Positions 10,463 through 18,988 of a DNA stretch of 64,000 nt are shown here, in pieces. Position numbers and translations under genes: made by a program. The notes under the pieces were generated by a model. It saw only the letters and a list, made by a program, of their open reading frames with translations. It ran no database searches and was not told the origin of the DNA. The stretch is from Phaseolus vulgaris (lineage: Eukaryota > Streptophyta > Magnoliopsida > Fabales > Fabaceae): assembly GCF_000499845.2 (NCBI RefSeq), contig NW_027174115.1, forward strand, positions 62,001 to 126,000, given 5' to 3'. The number at the start of each line of letters is the position of its first letter. Position 1 is the stretch's first letter.

Positions 10463-13400
10463 GAGAGGAGGCCCCACCCAGCTGAAGGATGGGTCGAGGT
10501 GGACATCAGGGGAAGAAAATTCAAGTTGGGGGGATCCCTCATTGAAGAAGAGCGAAGGCTGATCATGAGTGTAATTGAGAAGCACATGAATGCCTTTGCA
10601 TGGTCATCATCCGACATGCCAGGAATCGACCCCGATTTCCTCTGCCATCGTCTATCAATGGACCCCATGGTTCGACCGGTGCGACAGAGAAGAAGGAAAT
10701 TCAACGAGGAGAAGAGGAAGGTGATCCACGACGAAGCGCAGAAGCTCCTTGTCGCAGGGCATATCAGAGAAATCCAGTACCCCGAGTGGTTAGCGAATGT
10801 GGTACTGGTGCGGAAGGCAAGCGGCAAGTGGAGAATGTGCGTGGACTTCACTGACCTCAATAAGGCGTGCCCCAAGGATTCTTACCCCTTACCCAGTATA
10901 GATGCTCTAGTCGATAGCGCCTCGGGGGGAAAGCTACTCAGCTTCTTGGACGCTTTCTCAGGGTATAATCAGATCAGGATGCACCCAATGGACGAATGCA
11001 AGACCGCGTTTATGACGGAACGGTCTTGCTATTGCTACAAGGTCATGCCATTTGGGTTGAAGAATGCGGGGGCTACCTACCAGTGGCTCATGGATAGGGT
11101 GCTCTCGCCCATGCTGGGAAGAAACGTACACGCCTATGTAGATGACATGGTGGTTACGTCCCAAGAGAAGAAGCATCATGCAGTTGATCTGGAAGAGCTA
11201 TTCACCACCATTGCCAAGTATAGGCTGAAGCTCAACCCTGAGAAATGCATATTCGGTGTAGAGGCTGGGAAGTTTTTGGGCTTCCTCTTAACAGAGCGAG
11301 GGATCGAAGCTAACCCGGAGAAGTGTGCGGCGATCGTGGCGATGAGGAGCCCAACGACGGTGAAGGAGGTGCAGCAGCTCACCGGCCGCTTAGCAGCACT
11401 GTCCCGGTTTATGTCTGCTGGTGGGGAGAAAGGTCACCCATACTTCCAGTGCCTCAAGCGCAACAGCAGATTTCTCTGGACGCAGGAGTGCGAGGAGGCC
11501 TTCATTAAGTTGAAGGGATATCTGGCAAGCCCACCAGTCTTGCGAAAGCCCCAGGTAGGCATCCCTCTCCGTCTATACTTTGCTGTTACGGAGAGGGCAG
11601 TCAGTTCAGTCCTGGTGCAAGAGCTGGACCTGGCCCAGAGGCCTGTTTATTTCGTCAGCAAGGTGCTGCAAGGCCCTGAAACCAGGTACCAGGCCCTCGA
11701 GAAGGCTGCTCTAGCGGTGGTATTCTCAGCCAGAAGACTCAGGCATTATTTCCACAGCTTCACAGTGGTGGTGATGACTGATCTGCCTATCCAGAATGTA
11801 TTGAAGAAACCTGATGTGGCAGGAAGGATGGTCAAGTGGGCAGTAGAATTGTCGGAATTCGATATTCAGTACGAGCCCCGAGGACCGATCAAGGGGCAGG
11901 TGTTCGCGGACTTCGTAGTCGAGCTATCATCCATCGCGACACCTACAGAAGGGCTAGATTTTCGATGGGTGTTATCGGTGGATGGCTCCTCTAATCAGCA
12001 GGGAAGCGGCGCCGGGGTCATCCTGGAAGGGCCAAACGGAGTACTGATCGAGCTGTCCCTCCGTTTCGCCTTCAAAGCTAGCAACAATCAGGCGGAGTAC
12101 GAGGCCCTGATCGCGGGAATGTTGCTAGCAAGGGAAATGGGAGCAAGAAATCTGCTGGCCAAGAGCGATTCGTTACTGGTCACCGGGCAGGTTACCGGGG
12201 AGTTCCAAGCAAAGGACCCCCAGATGGCAGCCTACCTGGAGTATGTGCAGCTCCTGAAGACGTCTTTCGCCGAGTTTGAGTTAGTGCATGTACCAAGAGA
12301 GCAGAACGCCCGAGCAGACCTGCTTGCCAAGCTGGCCAGCTCAGGCAAAGGGGGGAAGCAGAGGACTGTCATTCAGGAGACCCTGAAGGTGCCACGCGCG
12401 TTTGTATCAGACAACCAGGTACTTCATGTATACAAGTCAATGGAGCGTCTAACGATCGGTCATCGGTCGTTGACTCAAGAGACGCTGAGAGCGCCGAGGG
12501 TGAGATCGCGACCCTCAAAGATCGGTGAGTCGATGGAGGTCCACGCGGAGAAGGAACCCCACACCTGGATGACGCCATACCGGCTATACTTAGAAGATGG
12601 TGTACTGCCGCTCGATCTGGCAGAGGCAAAAAGAATAAAGAGGAGTTCAAGTAAGTTTACTCTCATAGATGGAAGCCTATTTAGATTTGGATTTTCTCAC
12701 CCTGTGCAGATCTGTGTACACGGCGAACAATGCACCAGACTCATGTCTGAGCTGGACGAGGGGGTGTGCGGAAGCCACGTAGGTGGTCGCGCTTTGGCAA
12801 GTAGAGTACTCCGCGCGGGGTACTACTGGCCAAAGCTGAAGGAAGATTGCATAAGGTTTGCTCAGCGATGCAAACAATGTCAGCTGCATGCAGATTGGCA
12901 CAAGGCACCCCCTGAGGAGTTGAGGTCCATCCATAGCCCGTGGCCATTCCATACATGGGGGATTGACATCCTAGGACCTTTTCCCCTGGCGACAAGGCAG
13001 ATGAAGTTCCTCATTGTGGCCATTGAATATTTCACTAAGTGGGTGGAGGCAGAGCCAGTTGCCCACATCACCGCACAGAAAGTCGAACACTTCGTCTGGA
13101 AGAACATTGTCTGCCGCTTCGGAATACCCAAGAGGCTGGTTTCCGACAATGGCACCCAGTTCACCAGTCATCAGTTGAGGAAGATGTGTGAAGAGCTAAA
13201 GATACAACAGGTTTTCGCATCTGTGGAGCACCCACAAACAAATGGGCAGGTGGAGTCAGCAAATCGAGTGCTGCTCAGGGGGCTGAAGCGGAGGCTAGAC
13301 AAGGCCAAAGGAGGCTGGGCAGAGGAGGTCCCCAGAATTGTGTGGTCTTACCACACCACCCCACAGTCCAGCACCCATGAGACACCCTTCAGCCTTGTCT

Positions 13401-13792
13401 ATGGGACAGACGCCATGATTCCTGTGGAGATACAGGAGAGCTCCCCCAGATTCTTGAACTTCGTTGCTGAAGAGTCCAATGAAGAGCGTAAGGTGAATTT
13501 GGACCTGCTAGACGAAGTGCGAGAAGAGGCCAGAGTCAGTGCTGAAGCTGTGAAGAGAAGAGTAGAGCGGAGGCACAACTCTAAAGTGAGGCCCAGGCGC
13601 TTCCAGGAAGGTGATCTGGTGATGAGAAAGGCGCATCAGAATGACATGCAGAATAAGTTATCCCCGAAGTGGACAGGCCCGTACAGAGTGGTGGAGACAT
13701 TAGAGAACGGAGCCTATCGCCTAGAGACTTTGGAGGGAGGAACAATCCCCAGAACGTGGAACGCCACCCATTTAAAATTTTATTTCAGTTAA
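10463..13792 (+). CDS. pol: Pol polyprotein of Tat element B1 (RT, RNase H, second RNase H, integrase), N-terminally truncated
   Basis: An uninterrupted frame of about 1109 codons. The first codons match the gag-pol linker of B2 (RRPHPAEGW), so the start is a breakpoint and not an initiator. RT carries YVDD at residues 225-228. The first RNase H has LYFAVTERAVSSVL where an active enzyme has a catalytic Asp, so it is degenerate. A second, intact-looking RNase H begins at VDGSSNQQGSGAG, a Tat hallmark. Integrase has an N-terminal H-H-C-C finger (CKQCQ) and catalytic D835, D895 and E931, giving the DD35E spacing. A KWTGPYRVVE segment precedes the stop. There is no chromodomain. All visible catalytic residues are present, so this is the best preserved pol in the window, but without gag, protease or 5' LTR it cannot be autonomous. 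Confidence 0.92.
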   Translation, partial: ERRPHPAEGWVEVDIRGRKFKLGGSLIEEERRLIMSVIEKHMNAFAWSSSDMPGIDPDFLCHRLSMDPMVRPVRQRRRKFNEEKRKVIHDEAQKLLVAGHIREIQYPEWLANVVLVRKASGKWRMCVDFTDLNKACPKDSYPLPSIDALVDSASGGKLLSFLDAFSGYNQIRMHPMDECKTAFMTERSCYCYKVMPFGLKNAGATYQWLMDRVLSPMLGRNVHAYVDDMVVTSQEKKHHAVDLEELFTTIAKYRLKLNPEKCIFGVEAGKFLGFLLTERGIEANPEKCAAIVAMRSPTTVKEVQQLTGRLAALSRFMSAGGEKGHPYFQCLKRNSRFLWTQECEEAFIKLKGYLASPPVLRKPQVGIPLRLYFAVTERAVSSVLVQELDLAQRPVYFVSKVLQGPETRYQALEKAALAVVFSARRLRHYFHSFTVVVMTDLPIQNVLKKPDVAGRMVKWAVELSEFDIQYEPRGPIKGQVFADFVVELSSIATPTEGLDFRWVLSVDGSSNQQGSGAGVILEGPNGVLIELSLRFAFKASNNQAEYEALIAGMLLAREMGARNLLAKSDSLLVTGQVTGEFQAKDPQMAAYLEYVQLLKTSFAEFELVHVPREQNARADLLAKLASSGKGGKQRTVIQETLKVPRAFVSDNQVLHVYKSMERLTIGHRSLTQETLRAPRVRSRPSKIGESMEVHAEKEPHTWMTPYRLYLEDGVLPLDLAEAKRIKRSSSKFTLIDGSLFRFGFSHPVQICVHGEQCTRLMSELDEGVCGSHVGGRALASRVLRAGYYWPKLKEDCIRFAQRCKQCQLHADWHKAPPEELRSIHSPWPFHTWGIDILGPFPLATRQMKFLIVAIEYFTKWVEAEPVAHITAQKVEHFVWKNIVCRFGIPKRLVSDNGTQFTSHQLRKMCEELKIQQVFASVEHPQTNGQVESANRVLLRGLKRRLDKAKGGWAEEVPRIVWSYHTTPQSSTHETPFSLVYGTDAMIPVEIQESSPRFLNFVAEESNEERKVNLDLLDEVREEARVSAEAVKRRVERRHNSKVRPRRFQEGDLVMRKAHQNDMQNKLSPKWTGPYRVVETLENGAYRLETLEGGTIPRTWNATHLKFYFS

Positions 13793-13865
13793 AATTGTAC
13801 GGTAATGGCGTTCTCACGCTAAAAGCCACATGCTCTGTTTATGGTGGAAACAGTTGAACAGACAA

Positions 13866-13912
13866 GGGGGCACTCTTTTCCCTAAAGAGGGTTTTTAACG
13901 AGGCCACCCAAT
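13866..13912 (+). other. Conserved post-pol block with small hairpin
   Basis: GGGGGCACTCTTTT, then a CCCT-AAAG-AGGG stem-loop (13880-13891), then TTTTTAACGAGGCCACCCAA. The same block follows pol in B2 (near 47010-47056), in D (near 63117-63164) and on the minus strand in fragment C (near 54897-54943). Its role is unknown; the leading purine run could act as a second PPT. Confidence 0.6.
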
Positions 13913-14490
13913 TAAAGAAAAATTTCCAGCATATAAAGTGTTCTCAAGTATTAAAGTTAAAATCCTCCTTGCCCCAGGTGCAAGTGCAGGTGATTGGTTA
14001 GGCCCTACTTGCCCTAGGCGCAAGTACTGGCACCGATCTAAGTCTTCCTCACCCCAGGTGTGAGCGCAAGCAGAAAGGTTTGAAAGGCCAGGGGTGCTAG
14101 TAAGACCAAGAGAAGGAAAGGAAAGGTTTTGACAAAACGTCCTTACCCACTTGGCATGCACCAATATTGGCCCAGTAGAACTCTCAGTCAGAAAACCTTT
14201 CTCACCCCAGGAGTGAGACAGGGAGTGATCGACTCAACCCGCCAAAGTGTGATGACCTCGGGGAAAGGGAAAGGGGTTAGCGAGAAACACTTCCTTTTCC
14301 CCAAGATGAGGCCTCACTTTGAGCAATCGATGTCAAGGTCCTTTATGCACTTAGCGCTAGAGCGACAGAGAAAGCTAAGTAAGGACTAAAGAGCGATCAC
14401 CGATGAGTCGTCAGTAATTGGCTAGTAGTACAAAGCAGCGCACGAGGACTGTTAAACACCAAGCTGAGGGAACAGCCAGTCGAGATCATG

Positions 14491-14715
14491 CAGATCGCGC
14501 TAAGCCTGAGTTGGTTAACACTTAGTCGCGCGCAAAGAGAAGAGAAGCAGATCGCGCTAAGCCTGAGTTGGTTAACACTTAGTCGCGCGCAAAGAGTAAG
14601 AGAAGCAGATCGCGCTAAGCCTAAGCTGGTTGACACTTAGTCGTGTGCGAAAGGAAAGGCAAAGCCCAAGATCGCGCTGAACCTAAACTAGCTAACAGTT
14701 AGTCGCGCACATAAA
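14491..14715 (+). repeat. Four tandem repeats of about 58 bp in the B1 3' UTR
   Basis: Units starting near 14491, 14548, 14606 and 14669 share CAGATCGCGCTAAGCCT, GGTTAACACTTAGTCGCG and an A/G-rich tail. B2 keeps one related unit near 47740. The surrounding 13793-14886 is 3' UTR with no sense coding frame. Confidence 0.75.
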
Positions 14716-14886
14716 GGTAAGTGGAGTCCAAAGAAAATACAAAGAAAAATTGAGCAATTGAAACCAAGGTATATCACCAGAGATGTTCATACAATTGTCA
14801 GTTACAAAGAGTTGAATGGTGCAGAAACATAAGGTTACAAAATGAAACTTTGTACAGAAGAAGTCAAAATTACAGAAGGAAGAGAT

Positions 14887-16222
14887 TCAGGGAGTAGGAG
14901 GCTTAAGTTTCCCATCTACCACCGAGTGATGAATGCTGAATTGCGCAAGGTCTAGGTCTGGGAGGACGCAGCGAACTTGCTCGAGCGCCAACTCGAATCC
15001 ATCAATGAGGGAATCGGCGCCCACATTCATCAAGTCCTCTTTCTCCGCCTCCAGACTTCGCCTCGAAGCCTCTGCAGCATCCCTCTGCGTGGTAAGGGTA
15101 GCAAGGGAGGAGGCAGCCTCAGACAGCTGGCCCACTGCCTCCTCAAGCTTCTTTTCGGCAGCAGCAGTTGCCTCCTTGGCGGCCTTGAGCATCTCTACCC
15201 GCTGAGAATCCTGTTGGCGTAGGGAGGAGTTCTCAGCCTCTAACTCCTCCACCATCTGACTCCGTTCGAGCAAAGAGGAATTCTCGGCCTGTAACTCTGC
15301 CACCTTCCAGTCCAGAGGACCAACAGCCTGCCCCATCAAGATCTCCATCTTGATGGTCTCCTGGACCTGCAGCAAGTACTCCCTCCTGGCCTTCTCCACC
15401 ATGCCTCGCATCAGCTCGACAGACCCCTGAGCGGTTCAAGGTCACTGTGCAGCGACTCGTTGTCGTGCTCAAGTTCCTTCACCCTTTTCTCCAGGGCTTT
15501 CTGCTTGCGATGCTGGGTGGAGAACTCCAGCGAGAGCACCACCTGCTTGGCAAGGTGTGCGTCTATCTCCTCCCCGCTCCAGTCGACGAGCTCCCCATTG
15601 CTGATGTGCTGTCGCACCATGGAGATAACTCTGCTGAAGTTCTCATGGTTGGCTCCAGTGTTGCTTGGGCGCGAGCCAGACCCACCATGTTCAGCATTGG
15701 CGGTGGAGATTGTCACTGGAGGCGGGGCACACTCTTTTTGAGCAGAAACACCCCCAGCAGGGTGAGCGGATGGACCAGGTGATTGGCCTGCTGGGGGGGA
15801 AGTTGGTGGTTGAGAGGTTGGGGGCGATTTTTGGCCAGGAGAAGGTGGGCATGCGGGCTCTGGGGCCGGTCGGGTAGAGGGAGAGGGAGGTGGCGAACCT
15901 TCCTCTACCTCTACCACCTCTATCCCTCCAGGCTGGAGAGACGAGACCCCCTCAGCCACTGCTTTCTTCCTCTGGCGGTGAATGAGGGGGGAGCCTGAGC
16001 TTTCCTCTTCCACTGAGGCGGCAGCAGCAGCAGGTACCAGCGAAGAAGCCTTCACCAGTCTCTTCCTTTTCTTCCCTTGCTCGGGGCCTTCGGCTGGCGC
16101 GACCGAAAGCGGAGGGGCTTCGATTGGCTCGATGGTGGAAGAGGAAGAGCCAGTCCCTTTGGCCGCTCGGCGTTTAGCGAGCTCCAACACCGCCAACCTC
16201 CTATCTTTCCCTGACATTGAAT
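14887..16222 (-). pseudogene. Exon 2 of the antisense gene of B1 (Pro/Ser-rich and coiled-coil part, frameshifted)
   Basis: Follows exon 1 across a 116-bp intron; the acceptor reads CCTATGCAG on the minus strand. Splicing joins KKYI in frame to DSMSGKDRR. The exon encodes a basic start, a long Pro/Ser-rich stretch and a C-terminal coiled coil rich in Glu, Lys and Leu, including an EYLLQVQETIK segment. Compared with B2 exon 2, a single-base shift near 15425-15440 breaks the frame: the first frame stops after RGLSS and the coiled coil resumes in another frame down to 14887. Function is unknown. The equivalent B2 exon is open throughout, so the break is probably a recent lesion. Confidence 0.7.
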
Positions 16223-16338
16223 CTGCATAGGCAAGAAAGAGGGAAATTAGACAGCTAAGAGACGCAAGCAAGGTGAAAAGTATAAGAGCATGCATGAGGA
16301 AGTATAAATGTCCTAAGGGGCGGCAGAGAAAGAACTAC
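16223..16338 (-). other. Predicted intron of the B1 antisense gene
   Basis: Donor ATAG/GTAGTT and acceptor TGCAG on the minus strand, 116 bp. B2 has a matching 117-bp intron at 49260-49376 at the same codon and phase, giving an Asp at the junction in both. Conservation of position, phase and size in two diverged copies is the main evidence for splicing. Confidence 0.7.
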
Positions 16339-17176
16339 CTATATATTTCTTCAGGGAAACCACATCAAACTCATCCTTGATGAGGCGAGCGGAGTCATAC
16401 TTAGCCCCCAGGAGCAGCCCACACAGCTCGCGCTCGTAGGGGGCCATGGTCTCGAGATCCTTGGGTTTTTTAAATTGAACCTGGGGAACCCAGTAGAGGG
16501 GGTACCCCTCGAGCAGATGAGGGCTTTGTGGGGTGGCGGATATCATATAAAATCTGCCCTTCCAGTCTTTGAAGGACTGCTGGTACAGGCCCAGAAGCAC
16601 CCGTCCAGCAACCCCGTTCAAGCTGACCCAAAACCTATCCCCTGGTTTCTTCGCCTCAAAGAAGTAGAGGAACACCTCCACCGAGGCGTTGTGCCCAAAG
16701 TAGTTGCACAGAATCTGAAACGCCCGGATGAAGGCCCAGGCATTGGGGTGGAGTTGGCAGGGCGCGACGTTCAACTCCATCATCAGCTCTTTCTCGAAGA
16801 AGGTGAAGGGGAGTCGCAGCCTCAACCTTTTGAAGATCGCGGAGTAAACAAAAACGAAGGGCACCCCATTGGTGGCCCTGTCGTCAGCGCAAATGGGCAT
16901 CCCTCGGGGAGGGATGCGGACTCGGATGTGGAAGTCGTTTTCCCTGTCTATGGAACACGAGGGTTCATCCGGGTCGTGGCTCAGAAGCGAGTTAAGATGG
17001 TCCTCAGGTAGCAAGATGGACGTTTCAGATAGCAACGCCAGAGGGGCCCAGTCATAGACTTTGGCGTTGTCATGGAATGAGGTGACAACAGGCGGTGGCG
17101 AAGCTGGTGCACTCGCGGAGGGCTGTGCACCAGAAGAAGAGGCAAGGACGCGAGCGGTCTGCTTCAAGCGAGCCAT
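16339..17176 (-). CDS. Exon 1 of the B1 antisense gene (putative gypsy-type transposon domain, H3-like N-terminus)
   Basis: Start chosen at the ATG of MARLKQTARV; codons upstream are open by chance. 279 codons plus one base up to the splice donor. After a short Ala/Ser/Pro linker (about residues 10-30) comes a conserved domain with YDWAPLALL, RIPPRGMPIC, FFEKELMMELNVAPCQL, AFQILCNYFGH, SFKDWKGRFYMIS and APYERELCGLLLGAKYD. I recognise this style from plant proteins annotated as putative gypsy-type transposon (Pfam Transposase_28), whose function is unknown. Residues 2-9, ARLKQTAR, differ at one position from the mature histone H3 N-terminus. The gene lies antisense between pol and the 3' LTR. 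B2 keeps the domain but has lost the first ten codons. Confidence 0.78.
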
Positions 17177-17769
17177 CAAGAGATAGCTGCAATGGAGGAA
17201 AAAAGAAGGGTCAGAAATAGAAAGGGAGAGAGTGATGGATGGTTCGGTGAAAAACAGAGAGGGGGAATGAGGAAGAAATGCCCAGGTAAAGGAGAAAGAA
17301 GGGGAGGCAGAAGCCAAAGCGGAAACATGAGAAAAACCCTAGCGCGGGTTGAGAAGAAGAAAAACAGGGAAGGTGAATGCATGATAACTAGAATGGTGAA
17401 TGCAATCGGTAAAGATGACCAAAAAGGGGCCAGGGAAAAGAAAAACCATACCTTTGAACGATCGTAGGAGTATAGGATCACAGAGAATTCGAAGAAAGAT
17501 GGGTGCGCAGAAGAAAGGTTCGCAGAGAGTTTGGGAGTCAAATGAAGAAGATGAAGGAACAGTGGAAGGGCGCGCCATTTTGAATAAGAGAAGCGCTAGC
17601 GACGCACAACGCTAGCCGTTGATGGTGCCACGTGTCGCGAGATTAAGGAAGGAAGCCCAAACGTTAAAGAAGCAGCACGTGAGGTGGCACGTGAGGCGGC
17701 CCCACTTGCCACGTGGACTGAGGGCACGACCACTTAGTCTCTTCGCTGAGAACGAGTTCTCGACTCGAG
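17177..17769 (-). promoter_or_regulatory. Presumed promoter region of the antisense gene with a G-box cluster
   Basis: About 590 bp without coding capacity between the antisense ATG and the PPT. CACGTG occurs four times at 17629, 17676, 17688 and 17710, all within 87 bp and about 450-540 bp upstream of the antisense start. CACGTG is the core bound by plant bZIP and bHLH factors. No TATA box is obvious on the minus strand. That it drives the antisense gene is inference. Confidence 0.5.
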
Positions 17770-17782
17770 ACTGGGGGGCTTG
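17770..17782 (+). other. Polypurine tract of element B1
   Basis: ACTGGGGGGCTTG directly precedes the TG of the 3' LTR, in the position of the plus-strand primer. The same G-run plus CTTG precedes the LTR start at 51325 and, inverted, at 52568 and 52911. Confidence 0.75.
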
Positions 17783-18988
17783 TGATCCGATCGGTCATCG
17801 GTAGTCGATGACATCAGCATCAGAGAACCACGTGGACCACTCGCAGGGTGACACGTGGACCAGGTGGCAGAGAGGTAGGGGGACGATCGCCAAGAGAGGT
17901 GATCGGTGGTCAGTAACCAAGTTACCACCGACAGATCAGGCGGCAGAGAGGTCGGGGGACAGATCACCCAAAATGGTGATCGGTGGTCAGTAGCCAAGTG
18001 ACCACCAGCAGACCAGTTCCCAGACTCGCGCCTGGAGGCAGAGCGCGAGTAGCGAATAAACACTGATCAGTCATCGGGTGTATTGTCATCGGGGTCTCGT
18101 GTTACACGCAGTTAAACTGGGACTAAGGTTCCCAGCGAGAGCGTTACGCATGGACCTCGCATGGGCACACCTCAAGGAATCATGCACGAGAGTGGCCTGA
18201 GGGAACTAGTAAGCCAGTCGCTGATTGGTGATTCCCTCAACCCATTACGTGCGTGTCATCCTGAAGGGTAAGTCGCCTACGCAGAGAGTAACGTTTGGTG
18301 AGTGCGCCTAGACCAGCCACACCCGACGTTCTCCTAAGAGTATGCAATTTGCCCAGATAAGAGAAGCATCCTAAGTTACTCCGCAAGGGTGTAGCTTAGG
18401 CAGACAAAGAGAGGCGCTAGAGCCCTTCCAGTAAGTGACACGTGTGTGGTTAGATGTGAGTTGCAGGCCTCCACGTGTCACCATCTGAGAGGGGTGCGGT
18501 CCAGACAAAAGAGCACTCCGTACCGCTAAAGGTACAGACAAGCGCAGACATGCGCAGACTCTCACGCTCCCCATTGCTGATTCTGAAGGTACGCTTTCTC
18601 TGAAAAGCACGACAGGGTTCTGACACATGCCAGAAAAGCATAACAGAATTCTGTTATGCCCAGAAGCAGGGAAAGAGAGATAAAAGGCAGAATCAGAGTG
18701 AGAGTAGGGGAGAAGGAAAGAAAAGATAGACAAGAAAAAAACAGAGCGCAAGTTTTACACACACATTTTTACTAAGTTTCCAGTTTCTGGTGGTTCTGTT
18801 GAACTAACTTGATCGTCGGAGTGCAAACGGCCGCTAGAGGCGCCGTCTGTGTATTTTGCAGGTCACACTTTGAAGACATCTGAGAGAGAGAGAGTTCAGA
18901 AGGTGATTCTTCAGGAGACGCAGTCGCGAAGGCAGGGCAGAAAGTGTTACGAAGCGATTCACCCACGTTCAAGTTGCCGGCAGGATCA
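17783..18988 (+). repeat. 3' LTR of B1 (LTR family B)
   Basis: 1206 bp from TGATCCGATCGG to GGCAGGATCA; ends match the solo copies at 24305 and 34109. It contains two roughly 77-bp U3 units and G-boxes near 17829 and 17852. The bZIP site is decayed to TGACATCA at 17809. A TATA-like GATAAAAGG lies near 18679. It abuts pol of element A1 at 18989. Confidence 0.88.

Larger units (their letters stand above)
10463..18988 (+). mobile_element. Tat-type Ty3 element B1, 5'-truncated
   Basis: Contains pol from just upstream of RT to its stop, a 3' UTR with repeats, an antisense spliced gene, a PPT and a 3' LTR (TGATCC to GGATCA). The 5' LTR, primer-binding site, gag and protease are absent; the element starts abruptly at the end of the gag-only array. 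RT, two RNase H domains and a long 3' region with extra genes place it in the Tat branch of Ty3/gypsy. Element B2 at 40438 is a close relative that keeps the 5' half. Confidence 0.85.

Noticed and set aside
10499..10501. GTG at 10499 as a start codon of B1 pol
   Set aside because: The frame is open back to the breakpoint at 10463 and matches the B2 gag-pol linker, so this is an internal piece of a polyprotein.
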